Shown one piece after another: positions 51,926 through 62,331 of a stretch of 64,000 nt of DNA. Every line of letters begins with the position of its first letter. The stretch's first letter is position 1. Position numbers and translations under genes: made by a program. This DNA comes from Bacillus sp. (in: firmicutes) (GTDB taxonomy: Bacteria > Bacillota > Bacilli > Bacillales > Salisediminibacteriaceae): contig JAJOJL010000040.1 in NCBI GenBank assembly GCA_021208645.1, positions 1 to 64,000 of the forward strand. The letters run 5' to 3'. A model generated the notes under the pieces. That model searched no databases and had not been told where the DNA came from. It worked only from the letters and a program-made list of their open reading frames with translations.

Positions 51926-52629
51926 ACGCGCTGCTTCCTTTGTTGTAAGGTTGTTAATAGAAAGGTAATCATAAATGCCAATGTCATTAAAATAAGGGAC
52001 AAGGCGATCGCCACGTCAAAGTTTCCTTTCGAGACTTCCATTACCATAGACGTCGTAAGGATTCGCGTATCTCCCCGGATATTTCCACCTACCATCATCG
52101 CTGCTCCTACTTCCGCTAAGACCCTTCCTAAGCCAGCAATGATCGCGGCAAAAATAGCTAGTTTTGTTTCCTTCAAAAGGATGACAAATCGTTGCATTCT
52201 CGTTGCTCCTAAAGCCTTAATTTGCATGAGCATCTTATTGTCAATCTGTTGAAATGCCGCTGCTGTCAACCCGATGATGATGGGAAGGGAGACTAAAATC
52301 TGCGCCATAATAATGGCATGGGTTGTATACAGCAACCCTAAATGACCTAAAGGACCGCTTCGCCATAAAAGCATGGTAATGTATAGGCCCGCTACAACAG
52401 GTGGCAAGCCCATACCTATATTAACAAACACGAGAATGATTTTTTTGCCGGGAAAGGTTTTGAGTCCAAGAAATAATCCAAGGGGTAACCCTACAATCGT
52501 ACTAATAAAAACGGCTGTTAAACACACCCTTAAAGTGGTTAGAGTTATGTCGTAAATTTCCCTATCTCCACTCATAATCATTTCTATGGCTTTTACTATT
52601 CCTTCAAAGATGAGATTCATTGCAAACAC
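51922..52629 (-). CDS. Tungstate-type ABC transporter permease (TupB-like)
   Basis: IVGLPLGLFLGLKTFPGKKIILVFVNIGMGLPPVVAGLYITMLLWRSGPLG; GRVLAEVGAAMMVGGNI. Confidence 0.9.
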   Translation of the reverse strand: MFAMNLIFEGIVKAIEMIMSGDREIYDITLTTLRVCLTAVFISTIVGLPLGLFLGLKTFPGKKIILVFVNIGMGLPPVVAGLYITMLLWRSGPLGHLGLLYTTHAIIMAQILVSLPIIIGLTAAAFQQIDNKMLMQIKALGATRMQRFVILLKETKLAIFAAIIAGLGRVLAEVGAAMMVGGNIRGDTRILTTSMVMEVSKGNFDVAIALSLILMTLAFMITFLLTTLQQRKQRV

Positions 52630-52647
52630 TCACTTACTGGTTATTTG

Positions 52648-53532
52648 TTATTCTGTATATTGGAAAAATAAAGGTTGACCGAACTGTTCCACACCAAATT
52701 CTTTAATTACTTCTTGTGCTTCCTCACTTACCATAAATTCTACAAATAATCTTCCAGCTTCGCCATTCACTAAGTCGTGCTTACTGTCATTAACTTGCAT
52801 TACATGGTAAATATTTAATAACTCCTCATCACCCTCCACCAAAATAACCATATGGTCAATGTTACCTGCATGGGCAAGGTAAGTTGCACGATCCGTCAAA
52901 ATATAGCCTTCACGTTCTGCGCTCAGTTGAATGGAAGCTCCCATTCCTTGTCCCGTTTCTAAATACCAGGATTCATTCGTTGGATCCAACCCGGCCAATT
53001 TCCAGAGTTGTAATTCCATTTTATGTGTCCCGGAATCATCGCCCCTCGATACGAAAGTCCCTCCCGCTTCATACATGCCTTTAAAAGCTGCATATGCATC
53101 AAATCCTTCTATTTGAGCCGGATCCGTTACCGGACCAACTATAATAAAATCATTGTACATAACTCGTTTTCTATTAATGACTGCTTCATTTTCTACAAGA
53201 ACTTCTTCTGCTGCTGGGGAATGGGTTAGCAGCACATCGGCCTCTCCCTGTTCTCCCATTGCTAACGCTTGGCCTGTTCCTACAGCAATTGTCTTCACGT
53301 TAATGTTGTTGTGCTTTTCTTCAAAAAGTGGTATTAAAACATCTAACAATCCGGTATCCTGGGTACTAGTTGTCGTTGCTAAAATCAGGTCTTGCGGCTC
53401 TGTTAACTCTGAATCGTCTCCCTCGGTGTTCGACACTTCACCTGTACCACTTTCATTATTGTTTGAACATGCTATCATTATAAACAAGAGTAAGACGAAC
53501 AAAATTGTTAGCATCCATTTATTCGTTCTCAT
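52648..53532 (-). CDS. Tungstate-type ABC transporter substrate-binding lipoprotein (TupA-like)
   Basis: Lipobox IMIACS; LILATTTSTQDTGLLDVLIPLFEE, ADVLLTHSPAAEE, FVSRGDDSGTHKMELQLWKLAG. Confidence 0.9.
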   Translation of the reverse strand: MRTNKWMLTILFVLLLFIMIACSNNNESGTGEVSNTEGDDSELTEPQDLILATTTSTQDTGLLDVLIPLFEEKHNNINVKTIAVGTGQALAMGEQGEADVLLTHSPAAEEVLVENEAVINRKRVMYNDFIIVGPVTDPAQIEGFDAYAAFKGMYEAGGTFVSRGDDSGTHKMELQLWKLAGLDPTNESWYLETGQGMGASIQLSAEREGYILTDRATYLAHAGNIDHMVILVEGDEELLNIYHVMQVNDSKHDLVNGEAGRLFVEFMVSEEAQEVIKEFGVEQFGQPLFFQYTE

Positions 53533-53569
53533 TGTAATATCCCCTTTGCTGTAAATAGATCTTTGCATT

Positions 53570-54502
53570 TTAGTTTATTTGATACTTAATTGCTCCCAAG
53601 TCCTCTACTTTATAGCCCGGAATGTTAGATATACTTGATTTGAACGCTTCAGAGCAGATGAACTCATATAAAGTTTTCAATTCCTGCTTATTATCTTCTG
53701 TCCAACGAAAAACAAGGTCAAACTGCTCTTCAGTTACTGGGTAAAAATCTAGTCCAAGCTGTTCCGCAGCTGAGCGAATACCAAATCCCGCATCCGCATT
53801 TCCCCTGCTAATTTGCGCTGCAAGGGATAGATGATTCCATTCTTCATTTTCATATCCTTTAACTGTTATCGGTTCAATTTCAGACTTGGCTAAGAAGGAA
53901 TCTAATAGGAATCTAGTCCCAGACCCTTTCTGGCGGTTAACAAAGGAAACATCGGCTCTTGTCAAATCTTTAAAATTTTTAATTTGCTTTGGATTTCCCT
54001 TTACAACAATAAAACCCTGTTCCCTTGATGCAAGTCGAACAACTGTTATTTTTTCGTGAACGAATAACTGCTTAATAAATGGAATGTTGTATTCTTGAGA
54101 GTTCGGGTCCAAGAGGTGAACGGCCGCCACATCAGCAGCACCACGATATATCATCATTAATCCTTCAAGGCTTCCAATAAACGTAGGTTGGATATGTAAC
54201 TCAGTGTGTTTACTGACACTTTTTGATAATTGCTCTACTAAAAAATCGTGGCTACCTGATAACCGAATGGTTCCCCCTAAGGAAGTTTCCGTATTGTCTT
54301 TATGTATAGCTGCTCCTGTTGATTTTTGGTAGGCTTGTGTGGAATCTTTATAACGCTCCACCTCTTCAGGGTTAATTCTCATTTTATTGCCTACTTTAAA
54401 AGCATGTAATTCTCCTCGTTTGATCAGTTCGTACACTGTGTGCTTGGAAATTTTAAACATTTTTGCAATTTCGTCAGGAGTATAAGCTTGATCTGCCAAC
54501 AT
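53570..54502 (-). CDS. Excisionase-type HTH fused to a periplasmic-binding-protein-like domain (Mo/W-type one-component regulator)
   Basis: YTPDEIAKMFKISKHTVYELIKRGELHAFKVGNKMRI + NRQKGSGTRFLLDSFLAKSEIEPITVKGYENEEWNHLSLAAQISRGNADAGFGI. Confidence 0.85.
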   Translation of the reverse strand: MLADQAYTPDEIAKMFKISKHTVYELIKRGELHAFKVGNKMRINPEEVERYKDSTQAYQKSTGAAIHKDNTETSLGGTIRLSGSHDFLVEQLSKSVSKHTELHIQPTFIGSLEGLMMIYRGAADVAAVHLLDPNSQEYNIPFIKQLFVHEKITVVRLASREQGFIVVKGNPKQIKNFKDLTRADVSFVNRQKGSGTRFLLDSFLAKSEIEPITVKGYENEEWNHLSLAAQISRGNADAGFGIRSAAEQLGLDFYPVTEEQFDLVFRWTEDNKQELKTLYEFICSEAFKSSISNIPGYKVEDLGAIKYQIN

Positions 54503-54708
54503 AAATTCTCCCTTTCGTATGATAATTTCTTATAAAATAACTTACTCTATTTCATTTGGCAAGAGTAAATCGTTAAGTTTTGTTGTGTTTCATTAAGTTT
54601 TGTTTGTTTTGTTTTAGTTTTGTCACATTTTAATTAGTATAAAGGGCTATCGATGTTACATTTTTTTTTGAAACGGTGAAAGGGATTTTGGTTATCTTCC
54701 TGTTGTTT

Positions 54709-54860
54709 ACAACGGGTAACCCATTTTCCAACTTACGTTCGTGTTCCTTTTTCCCTCTCACGACACGAAACTCCATTTTCATTCTACTTTAATGTTGCTC
54801 TTTACATTTACAACGGAAAATCAAATTCTCCGCCCTAAGTTCACGTTCTTTCCATATGTA
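54709..54860. repeat. Three degenerate ~50-51 bp tandem units
   Basis: Units start ACAACGGGTAACCCATTTTCC (54709), ACGACACGAAACTCCATTTTC (54760), ACAACGGAAAATCAAATTCTCC (54810). Confidence 0.6.
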
Positions 54861-55009
54861 ATTGGAAGTTGATTTACCGTTTAATAACTTTATTAACAAG
54901 GAATATAACAACAGTAGACAAATTTCTTTATTTACTTTAACAGCATTAATTCTGGCTTTGTTACACTACTTCTTTTTAACGTTGATTCTAACTTTAAGGA
55001 GGGACTATT

Positions 55010-55566
55010 ATGGTAGAAGTAAAAAAGAGTTCGTTCGGGAGTGAAGTCATTGTAGGTGAAAATCCAGTATCCCGCTTCTTATTTGCTAATACCCGCTCGG
55101 CATGGATTTGGTTAATCCTTCGATTATATTTAGGTTACTCATGGCTCACTGCTGGATGGGGGAAAGTCGGTGCTGAAGGTTGGACTGGCCCCAATGCCGG
55201 TGCTGCCATTGAAGGGTATATGAGAGGAGCACTAGCACGAGCCGAAGAAGGGGACGTAGCCGGTTGGTATGCGTGGTTCTAGAAACAGTCGTTATCCCAA
55301 ATGCCACCCCATTTGCCTATATGGTCGCATGGGGAGAAGTTCTTGTTGGTTTAGGGTTAATTATTGGATTTTTAACAGGTATAGCTGCATTTTTTGGTGC
55401 CTTAATGAATATGTCCTTTTTATTGGCAGGTACCATTAGCTCAAACCCGGTCATGTTTATGATTGCAGTTTTTCTCATTCTTGCTTGGAAGGTTGCAGGT
55501 TGGTATGGTGTAGACCGTTGGGCCTTGCCAAAACTAGGAACTCCATGGGAGAGAATACGACCATAA
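55010..55566 (+). pseudogene. DoxX-family membrane protein, frameshifted as given
   Basis: RSAWIWLILRLYLGYSWLTAGWGKVGAEGWTG...GWYAWF then LETVVIPNATPFAYMVAWGEVLVGLGLIIGFLTG; one base missing near 55278. Confidence 0.85.
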
Positions 55567-55695
55567 ACCTTTTTCTCCAAAATAGGGATACAATCAACAA
55601 TCCCCTCGGAAAGAAAAATTCGAAGCTACTTCAACTTCTAAAAGGGGGTCTTACAAGCCACTTCCATTTACCCATTAAGACCCCCTTTTCGCTTT

Positions 55696-57414
55696 TTACA
55701 TCAACACACTCTTTTCAATTTGTTTCATTTCATAGAAATATCCTTGCTTCTCCATAAGCTCTTCAAAAGAGCCCTGTTCCACAATCTCCCCTTGGTCCAT
55801 CACAATTATGAGATCCATTTTCTCCAATCCGACAAGTCTGTGACTAACAAGGATCATTGTGTCTTCTTGGCCCTGCTCCAACAGATGTTCAAATATAAAC
55901 CGCTCCGTTAACACATCCACAGATGATGCTGGTTCATCCATTAGCCAGAATTTTGCCCCTTTCAACATGGCTCGAGCCATGGCCAGCCTTTGTTTTTCTC
56001 CACCAGAAAGGTTTCCACCCTTTTCCAATACCACATCAGATAAAGAAAATTCCTCCAGTTTCACTTTCCTTAAGGCTGATTTTAACTGTTCCACAGTTAA
56101 GTCGTCCTTGGCCAGTCTTAAATTATCTTCGATGCTACCGTAAAAAAAGTGATTTTCCTGCAAAATAACATTCGTTCCGTCCCATAATTCCTCATCGTTA
56201 ATAGCTTGAATCGGCTGATTATTTATTCGAACTTCTCCCTCGGCCCCTTTGTAAAATTTGAGTATAAGTTGAAGTAGTGTAGATTTACCTGAACCACTTG
56301 GCCCGACAATTGCTGTTTTTGAACTGGCAGGCAATACAAAATTCACGTTTTTTAGTACAGGACGGTTTTCTCCCGGAAAGGAAAAAGTCAACTTATTCAC
56401 TTCTATGGATGGAGCCTTTGTTAGATCCACCCCTAACTGAACAGGCATCTCTGCCACTTCCTCTTCCCCTTCAATTACGGAAAACAGTCTTCGGGACGCT
56501 TGGCGGCTCTCTGCAAAATACCTCGGGAAAGCTGCCATCGGTGCTGCGTTTTCAAAGACTGTAATGGAAATCATAACAAGCATCGCCAGAAATACTCCGT
56601 CCAAGCTACCACCTGCTGCTAAATAGGCCGCTATTCCCAGTACAGCGGCAGAAATTAAGAAGGATAGTGAATTACTAATGGAAAGGTGAAGAAACTCTTT
56701 GCTCCCTTCCCGCTCTTGTGATCTTACATAGTCATCTGACGCTTCTATTAACGCATCCCGTTTCTCTCCTAAGCGTTGGTACAGCTTTAAATCCCTGTAG
56801 CCATAGAAGAATTCCGTCGCATCTGTGGAAACTTGGCCCCGCAATTCCCTTAACTGCTGTAGCACTCTTTCTTGTCTCACCGTTAACCATAAGGGAACAA
56901 TAAGCCCTGTTAAAACAAGGCCTGCCAACAAAAGGATAGCAACCTCCATTGTGAATAAGGCTGTAAATGTAATTGTCGCTAAAAAGATGATGATCATAAC
57001 AATTGGTGGATAAAAGACCCTAAGAAAGAAGTTTTGTAAGCTCTCCACATCACCTACAATTCGTGCTAGCAAATCCCCGCTTCGATATTTCTGGAACACC
57101 TTTGGGGCAAGGGGTTCTAGTTTTTCAAAGAAATAGACACGTAAATTACTTAATTTCGTGAAGGTTGCGCGGTGAGAATACAATCGTTCTGCATATCGGC
57201 TCAACGCCCTCATCACACTAAACAGTTTTAACAATGCGATGCTGATGGTTAATATATACAACGGAGGTTTGATAGCAGCCATTGATATTAAATACCCGCT
57301 GTTAGCGAATAATGCAACAGCACCCATTCCTGCTAAGAAGCCAAATAAAATGGAAAGGAGGATATCCCGCTTTTCAAGGAGCATCAGCTTGATTAATACT
57401 TTTACGTCTGTCAT
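55696..57414 (-). CDS. cydC: ABC exporter CydC (heterodimeric, cytochrome bd assembly)
   Basis: TM domain + [66 protein letters not shown]; paired with cydD. Confidence 0.88.
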   Translation of the reverse strand: MTDVKVLIKLMLLEKRDILLSILFGFLAGMGAVALFANSGYLISMAAIKPPLYILTISIALLKLFSVMRALSRYAERLYSHRATFTKLSNLRVYFFEKLEPLAPKVFQKYRSGDLLARIVGDVESLQNFFLRVFYPPIVMIIIFLATITFTALFTMEVAILLLAGLVLTGLIVPLWLTVRQERVLQQLRELRGQVSTDATEFFYGYRDLKLYQRLGEKRDALIEASDDYVRSQEREGSKEFLHLSISNSLSFLISAAVLGIAAYLAAGGSLDGVFLAMLVMISITVFENAAPMAAFPRYFAESRQASRRLFSVIEGEEEVAEMPVQLGVDLTKAPSIEVNKLTFSFPGENRPVLKNVNFVLPASSKTAIVGPSGSGKSTLLQLILKFYKGAEGEVRINNQPIQAINDEELWDGTNVILQENHFFYGSIEDNLRLAKDDLTVEQLKSALRKVKLEEFSLSDVVLEKGGNLSGGEKQRLAMARAMLKGAKFWLMDEPASSVDVLTERFIFEHLLEQGQEDTMILVSHRLVGLEKMDLIIVMDQGEIVEQGSFEELMEKQGYFYEMKQIEKSVLM

Positions 57415-59148
57415 CCAGCATCCCCTCCTTCATGGATCGACACCATATTTTGGTACTCCAAATGGTTTGCCAATAATTCTTCATGACTGCCAACCGCCAC
57501 CAATTCTCCACCACTAAGAAACAATATTTGCTCAGCTTTTCGAATAGTATGAAGCCGGTGGGCCACGGTTATTACCGTAGAGGACTCAGCCAACTCCTTC
57601 ATGGACCGTTGCAAGATCCGCTCCGTATGTAAATCTAGACCTACAGTTGGTTCGTCAAACAAAATAATTGATGGTTTTTTCAAAAAAGCCCTCGCCAAAG
57701 CGATTCTTTGCTTTTCTCCACCTGAGAGTCCTCTGCCCCCTTCACCAACCTTTGTGTCAAAACCATCTTCCAGCGAGTTTATCATTTCCAATATCCCCGC
57801 TTTATTCGCCGCTTGTCGAATTTCAGCTGTTGAAACATCCCCTTTCCCTCCAACAGTAATATTCTCTTTTATTGTTCCAGCAAAGAGATACGGGTTTTGT
57901 GAAATATAACTTAAATGATCGTACCAATCCATCTCTTTGTATTCATAAAGCATTTTCCCATTCACCAAGATATCGCCTTTGGCAGGAAGTATCATCCCTG
58001 ACAATAAATGAAGCAACGTGGTTTTTCCTGAGCCGCTTCTCCCTATGACAGCCACGTTACTCTTTGGTGGAATGCTAGCTGTAATATTCTTTAGTTGAAA
58101 TTCCCCTTCTCCTCCATATTGAAAATGAACGTTTTTAAGTTCAATAATAGGGGGCTCCGAACCTTCGGGCAAAGACAACTTCCCCCATTTGACTGGCTGT
58201 TCTTTTTCCTCTAACTCCTTAATTATATTTTTGGCAGCACCCATACTTCCCCTACCAGAATGAAATGCGCTTCCTAGTTCCTTTAAAAAATTAAAATACT
58301 CAGGAACTAATATAAGTACAAAAAATGCTGTAAAAAAAAGTAAGATTTTCATAAATCACGAGGCGAAGTCCCACTTCTAACGCCACAAGTGCAATAGCCA
58401 GCATAGAAATAAACTCCAGCATCAAGGAGGATACGAAAGCAATCTTTAAGACTGTCATGGTGGAGTCCCGATAATCGAGACTACTTGTTCGAATGACCTC
58501 CCTTTTTTCCTTGGCCCTTCCAAGAAGTTTTAAAGTAGTCAACCCTTGGAGAATGTCTAAAAACTTCCCAGAAAACTGGGCCAGTTTTTCCAATTGTTCC
58601 TCTGATTTCTTTTGTGTAGCTTTTCCTATAATTATCATAAAAATTGGGATAAAAGGGGATGTCACAAGGATAATAAGACCTGACACCCAATTATAATAAA
58701 ATATGGCAATAATAATCATTAATGGCACAATAGATGTTTGGATGATTTGTGGATAATATTTAGAGAAATAATCGTCCACCTCATCTACTGCATCGAGCAA
58801 TACACTTACTTTTTCTCCTGACTGTCCCTTCAAGGAACCAAGCAGTGGATTTCGAGCATATTTTCCTAATAGTTCCTTCCGAAAATCAGCCTTTGCCCTT
58901 GCCGCCAATTTCACACCTGCTTTTCCATTTACATAAGAAAAATAGGCTCTTCCAATAAGGGCCATTGCCAGCCATCCTAAAGGTACAAGAACTTCTTGGA
59001 AGGCAGCACCTTGGAGAAAAATACTATCTACGATAACGACGATAAAATAAGCTTGGGCAACAATTGTCACTCCTAATAAAAGGGACATGAATACAAACGT
59101 GTATTGAATTTTCTTTTGAGCTCTAGCTATCTCTTTTAATTGCTTCAT
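57411..59148 (-). pseudogene. cydD: ABC exporter CydD, frameshifted as given
   Basis: TM half in ORF 58300..59148, NBD half in 57411..58352 (VIGRSGSGKTTLLHLLSGMI, GLSGGEKQRIALARAFLKKPSIILFDEPTVGLD). A8 run at 58332-58339 is the break (ENL-TFFTAFFVLILVPEYF). Confidence 0.88.
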
Positions 59149-59182
59149 TTAGATTTCTCCTCATACTATTGACGATCTTTTT

Positions 59183-59785
59183 TCAAAGCATTCCAAGCCT
59201 TTTCCCCCACTCAACCCACTCACTGTTTCGCAATATATTCAATTTCTTGCGGATATTCCTGCGATGATTCTCCACCGTTTTGGGTGATATACTTAATAGC
59301 TTTGCTGTGTCTTTAACAGTATAGCCGTTTACCTTTAATTGAAATACTTCCTTTTCACGACGAGAGAGTTCATTATTATTGTAATTATCAACGGAAGAAT
59401 TCTGTTTGTTTACATTTAAGTACAGTTTTTCACCCTCCAACACCCTTTGAAAAAAATCCATTAACTCCTCTAAGGAAGAATTTTCGTGAAAAACACCGTC
59501 TGCTTTCTCCAAACTGGAAACCTGATTATTGCATTCCTTCCACAAGAAAACCCGTTTACAATCGGAGGGTAACCCCTTTAATCGAGTTAGGAGAGTTGTT
59601 ATGTAGTCTCCTCCTTGTAAATTAGCATCTGCTACAATCAAATCAAATTTATATGTCTTCGCCGTATTAATTAGCTCTTCTACTGTTGAGACTTCAGCTA
59701 TGTAATCGATTGGCTTAATATCTTTTAATAACTGAACCAGGCCGTACCTTAACAACTCTTGATTCATTGCCACCAGGACTTTCAT
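59183..59785 (-). CDS. NarL/FixJ (LuxR HTH) response regulator-like protein
   Basis: NNELSRREKEVFQLKVNGYTVKDTAKLLSISPKTVENHRRNIRKKLNI; start MKVLVAMNQELLRYGL. Confidence 0.8.
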   Translation of the reverse strand: MKVLVAMNQELLRYGLVQLLKDIKPIDYIAEVSTVEELINTAKTYKFDLIVADANLQGGDYITTLLTRLKGLPSDCKRVFLWKECNNQVSSLEKADGVFHENSSLEELMDFFQRVLEGEKLYLNVNKQNSSVDNYNNNELSRREKEVFQLKVNGYTVKDTAKLLSISPKTVENHRRNIRKKLNILRNSEWVEWGKRLGML

Positions 59786-59860
59786 AACCAAGTCCCCCCC
59801 TCGTATTTTAAAAAACATACTACAGTTCATCTTACTATAAACGTCTTTTAAAATAAAAAA

Positions 59861-59892
59861 ATCCCACCGATGGGTAATCGGTAGGATTAACA
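59861..59892 (-). terminator. Terminator-like hairpin after the MFS gene
   Basis: aatcccaccgat-gggta-atcggtaggatt. Confidence 0.55.
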
Positions 59893-59897
59893 TTCTG

Positions 59898-61304
59898 TTA
59901 AGTTGGCTGTTCGTCGTTCTCCGGCTGTTCCTTTGGCAAGAAAATAAAGACGAGCATTACACAAAGGGAAGCAACCATCGCCATGATGATAAAGACGGAG
60001 TGTAATCCTCCTGCCAGTATATGAGGCGCCACATTGGTTCCATTATTCGTATGACCACCAATATGCTGATTAAGAATCATTCCTAAAAAAGCAATGCCCA
60101 ACGTTTGACCTAACGTACGAAGAAAGGCGTTGGATGAGGCTGCAGCACCGCGATTGTTCCAATCGACAGACGATTGTACGATGACCGTAAACACTGTCAT
60201 GGACAAGCCAAATCCTAAACCCACAAAAAACATAATGACAATGAGAAGAACATTGGGTGTGGAACTAGTTATGAAGGTTAACGAAATAGTCCCCATTGCA
60301 ATTAAGATAACACCAGTCAAGGAAATAGGCTTGGATCCAATGTCTACAAGATACCTCCCACAGATAAAAGAACCTAACGGCCAGCCTAGCGACATGGGAA
60401 TTAAGGTCAATCCAGAAGAAGTAGCTGCCAAGAGCAGCACCCCTTGTACCCATAGGGGTAAATATGCCGTCAAACCAATTAAAATGGAGCCAAGAAGTAA
60501 ACCACTAATACTAGCAATGAGCAAATGACGGTTTTTAAATAAATGAAATGGTACCATCGGTTCCTTTACCTTTAGTTGAATAACAATGAAAGTTCCTAAA
60601 AATAGAAATGCAATAGCAAATAATCCATACATCATCTCTGCTTGTAAAGGCTGTTCATTTTCCATGGACAGGAGGGCATAAAGCAACGCCCCAGTCCCTA
60701 TCATGAACGTAATGGCACCACCAAAATCAATGTACCGCTTCCGCTTCTCGATTTTTTCCTCTAAGTATTTCCAAATCAAATACATGGCTAACAGGCCAAA
60801 TGGGACGTTAATAAAGAAAATCCAGTGCCATGTAAAAAAGTCTACAAAGAACCCACCCACTAACGGACCGAATATCCCTGCTACTCCCCAAATAGAACCA
60901 ATGATTGCTTGGGCCTTTGCCCTTTGCTTATATGGAAAAACATCTCCCACAATCGTGAAGGTCATTGGCATCAATGCACCTGCTCCAACTCCTTGAACTG
61001 CGCGGAACAGGATTAACTGCTCCATGGACTGGGATAAGCCACAAAGAACCGATCCTAGTAAAAACAGGCTAGCACCTGTTATGAATATTTTTTTCCTACC
61101 AAATAAGTCTGCAAGCTTACCAAATATGGGGGTCATAACTGCATAGGTTAACAAGTAAATAGCAAACACCCAGCTAATTAAATCCAGCCCTCCCAGATCT
61201 CTTGTTATGACTGGCATGGCTGTACTAATAACAGTGACCTCAATCGCTGCTAGAAAGGTGGCAATTATAAGTGCAATGGTTATATTCCGTTGGTAACGAT
61301 TCAT
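59898..61304 (-). CDS. DHA2-family MFS drug transporter (14 TM)
   Basis: TVISTAMPVITRDLGGLDLISWVFAIYLLTYAVMTPIFGKLADLFGRKKIF, GVGAGALMPMTFTIVGDVF, WHWIFFINVPFG. Confidence 0.92.
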   Translation of the reverse strand: MNRYQRNITIALIIATFLAAIEVTVISTAMPVITRDLGGLDLISWVFAIYLLTYAVMTPIFGKLADLFGRKKIFITGASLFLLGSVLCGLSQSMEQLILFRAVQGVGAGALMPMTFTIVGDVFPYKQRAKAQAIIGSIWGVAGIFGPLVGGFFVDFFTWHWIFFINVPFGLLAMYLIWKYLEEKIEKRKRYIDFGGAITFMIGTGALLYALLSMENEQPLQAEMMYGLFAIAFLFLGTFIVIQLKVKEPMVPFHLFKNRHLLIASISGLLLGSILIGLTAYLPLWVQGVLLLAATSSGLTLIPMSLGWPLGSFICGRYLVDIGSKPISLTGVILIAMGTISLTFITSSTPNVLLIVIMFFVGLGFGLSMTVFTVIVQSSVDWNNRGAAASSNAFLRTLGQTLGIAFLGMILNQHIGGHTNNGTNVAPHILAGGLHSVFIIMAMVASLCVMLVFIFLPKEQPENDEQPT

Positions 61305-61538
61305 TAGAGTCCTTCTCTCAATAATAATTCACTATTTCTATAATAATAGAGTATATACAGAAAGTATAATGAAATGCCCCATTGTAACAGTTTCGAACCG
61401 TTGAACAGTGATTATTTGTTGTGTGAATAGAATGGTCATTGTGGTAATAGTACAAGATAGAATTGCAATGGAATTAACTATTTGACACAAAATCTAAATT
61501 CCTTTATAACAGTAATAATATACAAAGGGGGAAAAGAA

Positions 61539-62177
61539 ATGGGAATTCATGCTTATTTAAAATCGTTAACAAAGCTAGAAAGAATTTACCGATGTCCTGG
61601 AGAGTTTAAATTCGAAGAACATAATGTAGCGGCCCATAGCTTTAAAGTAGCTCAATATGCTCAACTACTTGGAACGGTAGAAGAAATGCACGGGGTGGAA
61701 ATCGACTGGAAATCCCTTTACGAGAAGGCATTGAATCACGACTACAGCGAGATTTTTATCGGTGACATTAAGACACCAGTCAAATACGCGAGTCCAGAGC
61801 TAAGGGAAATGCTTGCTCAAGTAGAAGAAGGCATGACAAAGAAGTTCGTCCATGCAGAATTTCCAGAAGAACTTAGGGACATTTATTTGGAAAAATTAAA
61901 AGAAGGCAAGGACGACACAGTAGAAGGAAAAATCCTATCTGTCGCTGACAAGATGGATCAAATATACGAAGCCTTCACTGAAATTCAAAAAGGTAATGTT
62001 GAGCCCGTCTTTATGAAAATGTACAAATACTCCTTAATGGGAATTAAGGAAATCGATTTGCATTGCGTGAATTATTTTTTCGATCACATATTAGATGAGA
62101 TGCTGAAAGACAGTACAAATACAGCTGTAGATATCCACAAGCTCACGGCGAATATCTTAGAAAATAATATGGAATAA
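61539..62177 (+). CDS. HD-domain YfbR-like 5'-nucleotidase
   Basis: LTKLERIYRCPGEFKFEEHNVAAHSFKVAQYAQLLG, EKALNHDYSEIFIGDIKTPVKYASPELREML. Confidence 0.88.
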   Translation: MGIHAYLKSLTKLERIYRCPGEFKFEEHNVAAHSFKVAQYAQLLGTVEEMHGVEIDWKSLYEKALNHDYSEIFIGDIKTPVKYASPELREMLAQVEEGMTKKFVHAEFPEELRDIYLEKLKEGKDDTVEGKILSVADKMDQIYEAFTEIQKGNVEPVFMKMYKYSLMGIKEIDLHCVNYFFDHILDEMLKDSTNTAVDIHKLTANILENNME

Positions 62178-62212
62178 ATGCGCGCGCAATACAGTGATAG
62201 TAAAAAAGATGC

Positions 62213-62243
62213 CAGGGAGGCTGCTCGCGATACAGCCTCTCTT
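62213..62243 (+). terminator. Terminator after YfbR-like gene
   Basis: agggaggctg-ctcgcgata-cagcctctcttt. Confidence 0.65.
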
Positions 62244-62331
62244 TAGAATAGAGTTCTTTCCTTTACACCTCCATAATTTTTATATTTATTCGTTATTTAT
62301 TTCAACAGCTATAGTCAGCTGGCTAGTATTC

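Noticed and set aside
53023-53554. Plus-strand ORFs over tupA
   Set aside because: Shadow ORFs of a recognisable substrate-binding lipoprotein gene.
55264-55285. Second selenocysteine or recoding site at the doxX break
   Set aside because: The stop there is TAG and the downstream family sequence is in a different frame, so a 1-nt deletion is the simplest explanation.
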